Shown: positions 5,827 through 13,920, numbered from the stretch's first letter. The stretch: 64,000 bases of DNA from Nonomuraea pusilla (GCF_900109355.1 NZ_FOBF01000017.1:74174-138173); one strand, 5' to 3'. A program made the numbers and translations. The notes: generated by a model not told the origin, from the sequence alone.

Positions 5827-8748
5827 ATGCGTGTGGACGACCACAGGCCAGACAGGCAGGGACCTACCAAGCGTCCGGCGGCGGAACGGCTGCGGGCGCT
5901 CGAAGGCATGGACGAGAAACTGACGGCGACCGAGGCGCTGCGCGTCGCGCTGCACCATGCCGTCGCCGAACTCGGCGGGCTGGGCGGCATGGCCCACCTG
6001 ACCGGCCCCGCCGGCGGCCGCACGCTCCACCTCGTCGTCTCCACCGGCCTGTCCAGGACCTTCACCCAGGCATGGGAGAACGTCAAGCTGGACACGGCGT
6101 CGGCGCCCGCCCGCGCCGTGCTCCACGACGCCTTCGCCTGGTCGTACCCGGGCTGCGGCCGCGGCTCACCCCCCTACCCCGGCGACGCCGGCCTGGCGTC
6201 CGCCCCGCTGCCCGGCCCCGACGGCCCGATCGGCGTGCTCTCCGTCCTGACCGCCTCCCCCACCGAGCCGACGGCCGCCGAGAAGGCGTTCCTCCAGGCG
6301 GCGGCCCGGTGGGCGGCGGCCCGTCTGCGTGCCGCCCCGCAACCGCCGGCCGTGGTCGCCCGCGGTGCGAGCCCGGCGCTGTCGGGCGCCCAGCTCCAGC
6401 AGGCGCTCAACACCATCATGGTCGGCACCTGGGAATGGGACATCCGCACCGGCGACCTCCTCTGCAGCGACGCGGCCGTACGCATCTTCGGCGTCGAGCC
6501 CGACGACTACGACGGCCGGGTCGAGACCTGGGCCGGGATGGTCTACCACGAGGACCTGCCCTGGGTCCTCGCCGCGCTCGACGAGAGCATCCGCCGCAAG
6601 GGCGTGTTCAACGCCGAGTACCGCATCTGCCCCGCGAACGGCGGGATCCGCTGGGTGCAGGCGCGCGGCCGCGTCCTGCTCGACGAGCAGGGCGAGGCCG
6701 CCCACCTCGTCGGCACCCTCTGGGACACCACGCAGGCCCGCGTCGCCCTCGACCGGGTCGGCCGCGCCCTGTGGCACATGAGCGACGGCTTCGTCGCCCT
6801 CGACCACGACGGCCGGATCACCTTCCTCAACCTGGAGGCGGAACGGCTCATCGGCCCCGAGCACCACCCGCTGGGCCGCGTCCTGTGGGAGCTGCCCACG
6901 GTCACGGCCCCCGGGCTGGAGCGCCGCTGCCGCCGGGCCGCCGACGACGGGCAGCCCGCCGACTTCGACATCCAGCAGAGCGAAGCCGGCCGCTGCTACC
7001 ACGTCCGGCTGGTCCCGGTGCCCGAGGGCGTCGCCGTGTTCATCACCGACGTCACAGAGAAGCGGGCCGGGGAGGCCGAGCAGGCCGCCGCCGCCCGCGC
7101 CGCCGCCGAACGGGCCACCCGCATCGGCGAGCTCACCGGCAAGCTGGCCTCCGCGGTCACGATCCGTGACGTCGTGAACGTCACCGCCGACCGGCTGTCG
7201 TCGCTGTTCGACGCGACCGGCTTGATCGTCTACCGGATCGAGAACGACCGCCTCATCTCCATCGGCTCCGTGGGCTACTCGCAGGCCTGCATCGACTGCG
7301 TGCAGGCGGAGGACCCGGCGACCATCCCGCCCGTCAGCCAGGCGCTGGAGAGCAGGGCCCCGGTCTTCATCCGCTCGCCCGAGGAGTACCTGCGGCTGTT
7401 CCCCGGCATGGCCGACATCCTCGCCGCGAGCGGCAAGCAGGCCTGGGCCATCCTGCCCCTGCTCGCCCCCGACCACCGGATCGGGTGCTGCATCCTCGGC
7501 TTCCCCCGGCCGCGGCGCTTCACCGACGAGGAGTCCACCCTGCTCAACGCGGTCAGCGGCCTGCTGGCCCACGCGCTGGAACGCGCCAGGCTGTACGAGG
7601 CGGAGCACGCCCGCGCCCAGATGCTGCAGCGCGAACTGCTCCCCCGCGAGCTGCCCTCGCTGCCCGCCGTCACCGCCGCCGCCCGCTACCTGCCGGCCGT
7701 GACGGAGATGGAGGTCGGCGGCGACTGGTACGACATCATCCCGCTGTCGTCCGACCGGGTCGCGCTCGTCATCGGCGACGTGATGGGCCACGGGGTGCCC
7801 GAGGCCGTCACCATGGGACGCCTGCGCACGGCCGTGCACACCCTCGCCGACCTCGAACTCCCGCCGGAGGAGATCCTCTTCCACCTCAACGACCTCGTGA
7901 GCAAGCTGGGCGACGACTGGTACGCCACCTGCCTGTACGCCCTCTACGACCCGACCACCCGCGTGTGCACGCTCGCCGGGGCCGGGCATCCCCCGCCCGC
8001 CGTCCTCCACCCCGACGGCGGCATCACCTTCCCCCACCTGCCGGCCAACCCGCCGCTCGGCGCCGCCCAGCCGCCGTTCGAGACGGTGGACGTGCCGCTG
8101 CCGGAGGAGGCGCTGCTCGTGCTGTACACCGACGGCCTGGTCGAGTCGGCCGAGAGCGACATGGACAGCGGCACCGCCCGGCTCGCCGCCATCCTCAAGG
8201 ACGGCTGGCGCCGGATCGACGGCCACGCGGGCGAGGCCGAGCTGGAGTTCCTGTGCGACGCCGTCACCGGCACCCTGCTCCCCGTGGACCTGCCGACCGC
8301 CGACGACGCCGCGCTGCTGATCGCCCGCGTCCACGCGTACGACCCGCGCGACATGGCGGCCTGGCACCTGCCCGAGGACCCGCGCGCCGCCGGCCTGGCC
8401 AGGAAGCACGTACGCGAGCAGCTCTCGGCCTGGGGGCTGGACGACCTCGCCATGACCACCGAGCTGGTGGCCAGCGAGCTGATCGGGAACGTGGTGCGCC
8501 ACGCGAAGGGCCCCATCCTGCTGCGCCTGCTGCGCAGCCGCTCGCTCATCTGCGAGGTGTACGACGGCAGCCTCACCACGCCGCGCATCCGCCGGGCGTC
8601 GGAGACCGACGAGGGCGGGCGGGGGCTCCAGCTCGTCGCGGCCCTGTCGCAGCGGTGGGGCACCCGCTACACCTCGGAGGGCAAGTGCATCTGGGCGGAG
8701 CAGCCCCTGGACGCGGCCGCCCCCGCCACCCTCCACGCCGCCGCCTGA
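5827..8748 (+). CDS. Multi-sensor SpoIIE-type PP2C phosphatase with GAF, PAS and anti-sigma-kinase-like ATPase domains
   Basis: 973 residues. Domains in order: a GAF-like N-terminus (about 35-180), PAS with PAC (190-305, WEWDIRTGDLLC and GIRWVQARGRVLL), a second PAS (315-430), GAF (434-588), SpoIIE/PP2C phosphatase (611-831) and HATPase_c_2 (848-961). Phosphatase metal ligands are visible in GGDWYDI, GDVMGHG, YTDGLVES and DDAAL. The ATPase keeps the N-box ELVASELIGNVVRHA and G-box DEGGRGLQLV typical of RsbW/SpoIIAB-like kinases. Such proteins set anti-anti-sigma phosphorylation in response to redox, light or ligands. Its partner STAS protein is not in the window. There are no transmembrane helices, so it is cytoplasmic. 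Confidence 0.9.
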   Translation: MRVDDHRPDRQGPTKRPAAERLRALEGMDEKLTATEALRVALHHAVAELGGLGGMAHLTGPAGGRTLHLVVSTGLSRTFTQAWENVKLDTASAPARAVLHDAFAWSYPGCGRGSPPYPGDAGLASAPLPGPDGPIGVLSVLTASPTEPTAAEKAFLQAAARWAAARLRAAPQPPAVVARGASPALSGAQLQQALNTIMVGTWEWDIRTGDLLCSDAAVRIFGVEPDDYDGRVETWAGMVYHEDLPWVLAALDESIRRKGVFNAEYRICPANGGIRWVQARGRVLLDEQGEAAHLVGTLWDTTQARVALDRVGRALWHMSDGFVALDHDGRITFLNLEAERLIGPEHHPLGRVLWELPTVTAPGLERRCRRAADDGQPADFDIQQSEAGRCYHVRLVPVPEGVAVFITDVTEKRAGEAEQAAAARAAAERATRIGELTGKLASAVTIRDVVNVTADRLSSLFDATGLIVYRIENDRLISIGSVGYSQACIDCVQAEDPATIPPVSQALESRAPVFIRSPEEYLRLFPGMADILAASGKQAWAILPLLAPDHRIGCCILGFPRPRRFTDEESTLLNAVSGLLAHALERARLYEAEHARAQMLQRELLPRELPSLPAVTAAARYLPAVTEMEVGGDWYDIIPLSSDRVALVIGDVMGHGVPEAVTMGRLRTAVHTLADLELPPEEILFHLNDLVSKLGDDWYATCLYALYDPTTRVCTLAGAGHPPPAVLHPDGGITFPHLPANPPLGAAQPPFETVDVPLPEEALLVLYTDGLVESAESDMDSGTARLAAILKDGWRRIDGHAGEAELEFLCDAVTGTLLPVDLPTADDAALLIARVHAYDPRDMAAWHLPEDPRAAGLARKHVREQLSAWGLDDLAMTTELVASELIGNVVRHAKGPILLRLLRSRSLICEVYDGSLTTPRIRRASETDEGGRGLQLVAALSQRWGTRYTSEGKCIWAEQPLDAAAPATLHAAA

Positions 8749-8800
8749 CCCCGCCCGCCGGAAGCGTCCTTCCCCCTGGAACGCGAAAACCGCCCCCTGC

Positions 8801-8816
8801 CCGCGGAACTCCGCGG
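8801..8816 (-). terminator. Candidate terminator hairpin downstream of ssrA
   Basis: CCGCGG at 8801-8806 and 8811-8816 form a short perfect stem with an AACT loop, 24 bases beyond the tmRNA 3' end. On the minus strand it is followed by a G-rich run and then GGTTTTC. It sits between the convergent SpoIIE-type gene and ssrA and could serve both. It lacks an immediate U-tract, as is common in actinobacteria. Confidence 0.45.
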
Positions 8817-8839
8817 CCAGGAGACGGTCTCGTCGTCTG

Positions 8840-9220
8840 TGGAGGTGGCGGGAATCGAACCCGCGTCCTTCAACCCCAAGTCAGGGCTTCTCCGGGCGCA
8901 GCCTGCTGTGCTTTTCTCAGCCCCGGCGATCACGCAGGCGAGTCGCCGACGGGCTCAGCCACTGTTTGATTTCCCGATCTCCCCCGTGGCCGGGTCGATC
9001 GGTTGAGCCTTCTAGCGATGCCAGACACCGGGCCGAAGGCACTCCCGGGCTGACAGAGGTTTCGCTACTTAGGCAGCGAGGGCCAGGGAGTCCTGGCCCA
9101 CCTCAGCGTGCTTCTTATTGGCACTTATTGTTCGCGGTCACAGGATTAACGAGGTTATGTCCGCAGTCCTCGGCCCGCTTCACCTGGCTTGCAAGGCCAA
9201 AGTCGAAGCCAGTCACCCCC
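8840..9220 (-). ncRNA. ssrA: tmRNA (ssrA)
   Basis: A 381-nt tmRNA. The tRNA-like ends are clear: the 5' end GGGGGTGACTGGCTTCGAC (from 9220 downwards) and the 3' end with T-arm CGGGTTCGATTCCCG, closing on CACCTCC-A at 8840. GGGGGUG pairs with CACCUCC including one G-U. CCA is not encoded and must be added. The message part begins at a GCC resume codon (9122-9120) after the conserved AACAATAAG context and ends at TAA (9071-9069). It encodes the tag ANKKHAEVGQDSLALAA, ending in the usual LALAA/ALAA degron. smpB lies 2.2 kb upstream on the same strand. Confidence 0.96.
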
Positions 9221-9336
9221 TGTGCAGTTGTCAACACCTCTCCGGAGAGAGGAGCAACACAGAATCTACATCTCTCAACGCCCCTGATGCCAACTTGATT
9301 CCCTGCGGGGACGGTGAGCTGCCCAGGCATGCCGAA

Positions 9337-9377
9337 ACCCCCGGGAACGCGGCACTACTGCGTACGTTCCCGGGGGT
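9337..9377 (-). terminator. Strong GC-rich hairpin, likely terminator of the smpB/PBP-like operon
   Basis: ACCCCCGGGAACG (9337-9349) and CGTTCCCGGGGGT (9365-9377) form a perfect 13-bp stem with a 15-base loop, 157 bases past the stop of the minus-strand PBP-like gene. There is no U-run. The position suggests insulation of the smpB operon from ssrA. Confidence 0.6.
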
Positions 9378-9407
9378 CGACCGGCAGGGTCGAGCCGGTC
9401 CGGACGG

Positions 9408-9434
9408 CAGGACTTCCCCCGAGATGAAGTCCTG
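9408..9434 (-). terminator. Second hairpin downstream of the PBP-like gene
   Basis: CAGGACTTC (9408-9416) and GAAGTCCTG (9426-9434) form a perfect 9-bp stem with a 9-base loop, 100 bases past the PBP-like stop. It is the first of two tandem hairpins met by transcription from smpB. It could be a terminator or an RNA-processing structure. Confidence 0.45.
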
Positions 9435-9533
9435 TCTCATCACGGCGACCGGGTCCGCAACCCCCCGAGCGGGCCCAGTCATTGAGTAAGACGCGACCGG
9501 CCCCCTCGATGGTTGCTCCGCGTCACGACTTTT

Positions 9534-11387
9534 TCACCGAGCGTGCAGCGCCCCGAAGAAGCCGCCCGCCACGGCCGCCGCGTCGTAGTTCCGCGCCAGC
9601 ACGGCGACGGCCAGATCGCCCTGCCAGCCGACGAACCACGTCATCGGCTTGTCCTGGGTGCCCGCCGTGGCCCGCACGCCGTACACCTTGCCGGTGCCGG
9701 CCTGGGCGGGCGTGCCCGCGGCCCCCGCGCGCATCATCGCCGTCAGCGCCGTACGCACCTGCGGGTCGAGCGGCACCGGGTCGGGCTGCTGGACCTGGGC
9801 GACCTCCGCGGACGGGTCGGGCGAGGCGGGCTCGGTGACCAGCACGGGCGGGTGCCAGGTGCCGGACGCCACCGCCGCGGCCACCAGCGCCATCGACAGC
9901 GGGCTCACCTCGACCGTCTGCCCCGCGATGGCCCTGGCCTTGTCGGCGTCGCCGGACAGCTCCGGCAGCGTCCCGCTGAACGACTTCAGCGGCAGCCGCC
10001 ACGACTGCCCGATGCCGAACGCCTTCGCGCTCTTGGCGAGCTGCCCGGCGTCGACGCGGCGGGCGAGCGAGGCCAGCGCGGTGACGCAGCCCTTGGCGAA
10101 GTTCTGCTGGAAGGTGGCCGACTGCGCGGCGGCCTGCCCGGTGACGAACCTGGCGCCGCCCACCGTGCGCTCCGCCGGGCACGCCAGCCGCTGGTTGGTC
10201 TTCACCCCGGCCTTGAGCAGCGCGTCGGCGGCCACGACGGAGAAGGCGGTGCCCGCCGGGAACCGGCCCGCCAGGGCGTCCTTCTCCTGGTGCAGCCCGC
10301 GCGTGCTGACCGCGCGGATCTCCCCGGTCGAGCGGTCGACCGCGACCAGGGCGCTGATCTGGGTGTCGTTGACCGCCTGCTCGGCCGCCGCCTGCACCTG
10401 GCTGTCGATCGTGGTCTTGACGGAGACGTTCTTGCGGCCGGGCCACTGCTTGAGCTCGGCGACCTGCTTGCCGGTCTTGAGGTCGAGGGTGATGACCTTG
10501 GTCTCGGTGGAGCCCGTCAGGTAGTCCTGGTAGGCGCGCTGCAGCCCGCTCTGCCCGACGGAGTCGCCGGCCCGCTGGGGCCCGCCGAGCTTCTGCTCGG
10601 TCTCGGGGGTGAGCGCGCTGACGCGGCCGACGATCTGCTTGGGGTCGTCGGGATCGACCGGCTGCTTCTGCGACTGCGTCTCGATGCCGGAGATCCCGTC
10701 GAGCTTCGCCTTCATCGACTGGTAGCGGGAGCGGCCGAACGTGACCAGCGGCACGAACCGGTCGGGCGGCGACGACCTGATGCGGCTCAGCAGGCGGTCC
10801 TGGGCGTAGCCGGTGACGGCCGACAGCTCCTTGACGACCTCCTCGGCCCGGTCGCCCACCGCCGACGGCACCACCCCCGCCACGTACAGATAGGTGTCGC
10901 TCTGCAGTGACTCGCCCGTGCGGTCGAGGACGGGCTGGCGGCCGTTCGGGTTGGTCTCGACGGCGAACCGCTGCCCCTCCTTGAGCTGCGGATGCAGCAC
11001 GGACGGCGACCAGCGCACCTTCCACCGGCCGTCGACGAGGTGCAGCGGCAGCACGCTGTCGTACTCCCAGAGGGGGTTGTTCTCCCCCAGGTCGACCTCG
11101 GCGTGGAAGTCGGCCTTCGACTCCTCGCCGCTGACGTCGAGGCTGGTGATGCGGAAGCGGAACGAGGCCGCGTCGAGCTCCAGCTTGGTGTCGGACAGCG
11201 CCTTGCGCACCGCGGCCTGGTCGCCGTCGGTGCGGTCGGCGGCGAGCTCGTAGTCCTCGGTCTGCCAGCCGACGAGGAAGTCGCGCACCGCGTCGTGCGG
11301 CGACGACTCCTCGAAGCAGCCGGTCAGCGTCGCGCACGCGACCGCCAGGGTGGCGGTCGCGGCAAGGGTGCGGCGGACGCGGCTCAT
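9534..11387 (-). CDS. Penicillin-binding-protein-like lipoprotein with degenerate transpeptidase active site
   Basis: 617 residues. A lipoprotein signal with lipobox LTGC (Cys24) is followed by a MecA_N/NTF2-like domain (about 30-140), a PBP dimerisation-like region and a transpeptidase-fold domain (about 340-610). The fold is recognisable but all three catalytic motifs are changed: SxxK reads T380-A-F-S383 (in FPAGTAFSVV), SxN reads G433-C-V435 (in FAKGCVTAL) and KTG reads T574-A-G576 (in GVRATAGTQ). Compare the intact paralogue at 34093. It is therefore predicted to be catalytically inactive, perhaps a scaffold or sensor of peptidoglycan. Its ATG overlaps the smpB stop (ATGA), so it is co-translated with smpB. 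The frame is long and clean, so it is not a simple pseudogene. Confidence 0.87.
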   Translation of the reverse strand: MSRVRRTLAATATLAVACATLTGCFEESSPHDAVRDFLVGWQTEDYELAADRTDGDQAAVRKALSDTKLELDAASFRFRITSLDVSGEESKADFHAEVDLGENNPLWEYDSVLPLHLVDGRWKVRWSPSVLHPQLKEGQRFAVETNPNGRQPVLDRTGESLQSDTYLYVAGVVPSAVGDRAEEVVKELSAVTGYAQDRLLSRIRSSPPDRFVPLVTFGRSRYQSMKAKLDGISGIETQSQKQPVDPDDPKQIVGRVSALTPETEQKLGGPQRAGDSVGQSGLQRAYQDYLTGSTETKVITLDLKTGKQVAELKQWPGRKNVSVKTTIDSQVQAAAEQAVNDTQISALVAVDRSTGEIRAVSTRGLHQEKDALAGRFPAGTAFSVVAADALLKAGVKTNQRLACPAERTVGGARFVTGQAAAQSATFQQNFAKGCVTALASLARRVDAGQLAKSAKAFGIGQSWRLPLKSFSGTLPELSGDADKARAIAGQTVEVSPLSMALVAAAVASGTWHPPVLVTEPASPDPSAEVAQVQQPDPVPLDPQVRTALTAMMRAGAAGTPAQAGTGKVYGVRATAGTQDKPMTWFVGWQGDLAVAVLARNYDAAAVAGGFFGALHAR

Positions 11388-11851
11388 CGGTTGCGGTGCC
11401 GCAGCGCCCGGGCCATCTCCCGCTTGGCCTGCGCCTCCGCCAGCGACTGCCGCTTGTCCCAGTCCTTCTTGCCTCGCGCGATGCCGATCTCGACCTTGGC
11501 CCGGCCGTCCTTGAAGTACAGGGAGAGCGGCACGATCGTCAGGCCGCCCTCCTTCGTCTCGGCGGCGAGCTTGGCGATCTCCTTGCGGTGCAGCAGCAGC
11601 TTGCGCTTGCGGCGCGCCGCGTGGTTGGTCCACGTCCCCTGGGAGTACTCGGGGATGTGGACGTTGAGCAGCCACGCTTCGTTCCCGTCGATGGTGGCGT
11701 AGCCGTCGACGAGCGAGGCGCGGCCCTCGCGTAGCGACTTCACCTCGGTGCCCTGCAGCACGAGACCCGCCTCGAAGGTGTCCTCGACGTGGTAGTCGTG
11801 CCGAGCACGCTTGTTCTGGGCGATGACCTTCCGCCCGGTCTCACGTGGCAT
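11384..11851 (-). CDS. smpB: SsrA-binding protein SmpB
   Basis: 155 residues, full length. Family hallmarks are KVIAQNKRARHDY at the start, LQGTEVKSLREGRASLVD, the strand HIPEYSQGTWTNH, and the basic tail GKKDWDKRQSLAEAQAKRE that enters the ribosomal decoding centre and mRNA channel. SmpB binds the tRNA-like domain of tmRNA and delivers it to stalled ribosomes. Its partner ssrA lies downstream on the same strand, beyond the PBP-like gene. The 23-base gap to ftsX upstream suggests one ftsE-ftsX-smpB transcript. Confidence 0.97.
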   Translation of the reverse strand: MPRETGRKVIAQNKRARHDYHVEDTFEAGLVLQGTEVKSLREGRASLVDGYATIDGNEAWLLNVHIPEYSQGTWTNHAARRKRKLLLHRKEIAKLAAETKEGGLTIVPLSLYFKDGRAKVEIGIARGKKDWDKRQSLAEAQAKREMARALRHRNR

Positions 11852-11874
11852 GCTTCGACTTTACCGGCGTTCCA

Positions 11875-12780
11875 CTACACCCTGAGGTAGCGGCGGAGCG
11901 TCACGAACGAGGCCAGCACACAGATCACCACACCGATGATCATGGTGAACGTGATGACCTGCGCCACCGTGTCCCAGCCGAGCTGGGCGCCTCCGCTGCC
12001 GAAGTAGCCGGCCAGCTCCTCGAAGAGCATGACCTTGGTGGCGATCAGGATGACCGCGGCGAAGACGCCGCCGATCAGGCCGGCGATGACGCCTTCCATG
12101 ACGAACGGGAGCTGGATGTACAGGTTCGACGCGCCGACCAGCCGCATGATGCCCGTTTCGCGGCGCCGGTTGAACGCGGAGAGCCGGACCGTGTTGCCGA
12201 TCAGCAGGGCGGCCGCGAGCACCAGGATGATCGCCACGGCGAGCGCGAAGTTACTGATCTTGTCCAGCATGTCGAAGAACTTGCCGACGAGCTCCTTCTG
12301 GTTCGTCACCTGGGCGACGCCGCGCTGGCCCTGGATCGCCTGCATGACAGGCTGGTAGTTGTTGGGGTCGACCAGCTTGATGCGGAACGACTGCGGCATG
12401 TCCTCGACCTTGGTGACGTCCAGCAGGGTCTTGCTGGCGCCGGACTCCTGGAAGTTCTTGAACGCCGTCGCCTGGTCCTCGAAGTAGACCTCCTTGACGC
12501 CGGGAAGCCCTCTGATCTGGGCCTCCAGCGCCTTGATCTGCGCGGGCGTGGCCGCCTTGCCGCCGCAGGCCTGAATCGCCGTGTCCTGGCTGCAGAGGAA
12601 GACGTTGATCTCGACCCTGTCGTACCAGTAGCCCTTCAGCAGCGAGACCTGGGCGTTGATCATCAGGCCGACGCCCAGCATCGCCATGCCGACCGCCACG
12701 GTGATGACGACCGCGATGGTCATGGTCAAGTTACGGCGGAGGCCGATCCAGACCTCGGAGAAGATGAAATTCGCCCGCAT
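11875..12780 (-). CDS. ftsX: Cell division protein FtsX (permease-like)
   Basis: 301 residues. A cytoplasmic N-terminus (MRANFIFSEVWIGLRRN) is followed by TM1 near residues 20-42, then a large extracytoplasmic domain (about 45-175) with two Cys that may bridge (LCSQDT and QACGG). The C-terminal TM2-TM4 lie around 180-295, with LVGASNLYIQLPFVMEGVIAG between them. FtsX pairs with FtsE and activates peptidoglycan hydrolases at the septum. It lies 20 bases after ftsE. Confidence 0.96.
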   Translation of the reverse strand: MRANFIFSEVWIGLRRNLTMTIAVVITVAVGMAMLGVGLMINAQVSLLKGYWYDRVEINVFLCSQDTAIQACGGKAATPAQIKALEAQIRGLPGVKEVYFEDQATAFKNFQESGASKTLLDVTKVEDMPQSFRIKLVDPNNYQPVMQAIQGQRGVAQVTNQKELVGKFFDMLDKISNFALAVAIILVLAAALLIGNTVRLSAFNRRRETGIMRLVGASNLYIQLPFVMEGVIAGLIGGVFAAVILIATKVMLFEELAGYFGSGGAQLGWDTVAQVITFTMIIGVVICVLASFVTLRRYLRV

Positions 12781-12800
12781 GTTCTGTCTGCAGCTCCCTG

Positions 12801-13490
12801 TCAGTACGCCTGGCCGTACACGCCACGCGACTGGTCACGGACGATCTTGCCGTCCTCCAGCTCGACCACGCGCTTGCGCATGGAGTCGACGATGGCGGCG
12901 TCGTGGGTGGCCATGACCACCGTGGTGCCAGTCCGGTTGATGCGGTCGAGCACCTTCATGATGCCGATGCTCGTCGCGGGGTCGATGTTGCCCGTGGGCT
13001 CGTCGGCCAGCAGGATCATCGGCCGGTTGACGAAGGCCCGCGCCATCGCGACGCGCTGCTGCTCGCCGCCGGACAGCTCGTCGGGCATGCGGTGCGCCTT
13101 GCCCTCGAGACCCACCAGCTCGATCACCTCGGGCACGACCTTGCGGATGAACCGCCTGGGCTTGCCGATGACCTCGAGCGCGAACGCCACGTTCTCGTAG
13201 ACGTTCTTGTTCGGCAGGAGCCGGAAGTCCTGGAACACGCAGCCGATGCGGCGGCGCAGGTGCGGCACCTTGAAGTTGGAGAGGCGGGCGAGGTCTTTGC
13301 CGGCGACATGGATGGCGCCCGAGTTGGGCCGCTCCTCCTTGAGCACCAGTCGTAGGAACGTGGACTTGCCTGATCCCGAGGGACCGACGAGGAACACGAA
13401 CTCGCCCTTGTCCACGTCCACCGAGACGTGGTCGAGAGCGGGCCTGTTCTGGTTCGCGTAGACCTTGGTGACATTATCGAAATGGATCAC
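12801..13490 (-). CDS. ftsE: Cell division ATP-binding protein FtsE
   Basis: 229 residues. The ABC ATPase motifs are complete: Walker A GPSGSGKST at about residue 37, Q-loop FQDFRLLP, signature LSGGEQQR, Walker B ILLADEP and switch His in ATHDAAIV. The sequence MIHFDNVTKVY and FRLLPNKNVYENVAFAL are typical of FtsE. It drives FtsX to couple ATP hydrolysis to cell-wall hydrolase activation. It is the first gene of the ftsE-ftsX-smpB unit. The upstream spacer to the divergent gene at 13695 contains an unusual repeat pair. Confidence 0.97.
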   Translation of the reverse strand: MIHFDNVTKVYANQNRPALDHVSVDVDKGEFVFLVGPSGSGKSTFLRLVLKEERPNSGAIHVAGKDLARLSNFKVPHLRRRIGCVFQDFRLLPNKNVYENVAFALEVIGKPRRFIRKVVPEVIELVGLEGKAHRMPDELSGGEQQRVAMARAFVNRPMILLADEPTGNIDPATSIGIMKVLDRINRTGTTVVMATHDAAIVDSMRKRVVELEDGKIVRDQSRGVYGQAY

Positions 13491-13504
13491 GAGAGCATCA
13501 CGGC

Positions 13505-13642
13505 ATGCCAGTCTAGGGGTCAGGACGGAAGCGAGGGTGGCACATGCCCACTTCCCGCCGCTGGCCTACCGGGGATACGCCGTCTTTACCAATGATCGAC
13601 GTTCCGATTGGCCAGACGACAGTCTAGGGGGAAGACTGGCAT
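13505..13642. repeat. Repeat pair in the ftsE upstream spacer
   Basis: ATGCCAGTCT (13505-13514) is repeated as its exact reverse complement AGACTGGCAT (13633-13642). CAGTCTAGGGG occurs twice in direct orientation (13509-13519 and 13620-13630). The region separates the divergent starts of ftsE and the small Cys-rich gene. It could form a long-range stem or be paired sites for one regulator. Confidence 0.6.
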
Positions 13643-13678
13643 GGAACGTCCATAACGGAAACAAAACGATTCCGCGGC

Positions 13679-13684
13679 TAGACT
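13679..13684 (+). promoter_or_regulatory. Candidate -10 element of the small Cys-rich gene
   Basis: TAGACT lies 10 bases before the ATG at 13695, which would place transcription start within a few bases of the start codon (nearly leaderless). No clear -35 is seen 17 bases upstream. There is no ribosome binding site in front of the ATG, consistent with this reading. Confidence 0.35.
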
Positions 13685-13694
13685 TGGGGCTGTC

Positions 13695-13886
13695 ATGAGT
13701 TGTGAACACCTCGTATGCGCGAGCTGCGCCCACCCCGTCGTCGAGGGGCGGTGCCCCGTCTGCCGCGCCAACCGCGAGCGGATGCACAGCCACGGCTTCG
13801 CCGGGCTGACACCCGCTCTCATCGCCCTGCTCCTCATCGCCCTGCTCTTCGTCACCCTGGTGGTGAAGCACCTGAGCGGGCTCTAG
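13695..13886 (+). CDS. Small Cys-rich single-pass membrane protein, function unknown
   Basis: 63 residues. The N-terminal half has five cysteines in a ribbon-like arrangement, CEHLVCASC, then CPVCRANRERMHSH, the two CxxC knuckles spaced like a zinc ribbon and followed by two His. The C-terminal half is one hydrophobic helix (about residues 38-58, LTPALIALLLIALLFVTLVV). The likely topology is a cytoplasmic zinc-binding head with a membrane tail. It is convergent with prfB and divergent from ftsE. No known family name can be given with confidence. The regular codon use and the motif support a real gene. Confidence 0.75.
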   Translation: MSCEHLVCASCAHPVVEGRCPVCRANRERMHSHGFAGLTPALIALLLIALLFVTLVVKHLSGL

Positions 13887-13920
13887 CGGCGGCCCCGGGC
13901 GGCAGCCGGGCCCGGCCGAC

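Larger units (their letters stand above)
9221..9533. other. Non-coding spacer between the PBP-like gene and ssrA, with two hairpins
   Basis: 313 bases hold no convincing gene. The stretch carries two hairpins annotated separately (9337-9377 and 9408-9434) that lie just past the stop of the PBP-like gene. The ssrA promoter should also lie here, upstream of 9220 on the minus strand. A TTGGCA/TGTAGA pair with 17-base spacing near 9273-9295 is only a weak candidate. The tmRNA precursor would then carry a leader of about 50 nt removed by RNase P. Confidence 0.5.

Noticed and set aside
6166..8736. Long minus-strand ORF opposite the SpoIIE-type phosphatase
   Set aside because: Composition-driven shadow of a well-supported gene; no signal, domain or ribosome binding site.
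9221..9230. TTGACA close to the tmRNA 5' end as its -35 box
   Set aside because: TTGACA on the minus strand lies only about 12 bases before the mature 5' end, too near for that end to be the start site.
9118..9489. Plus-strand ORF covering the 5' end of the tmRNA region
   Set aside because: The bases are explained by the tmRNA on the other strand, and the protein has no recognisable feature.
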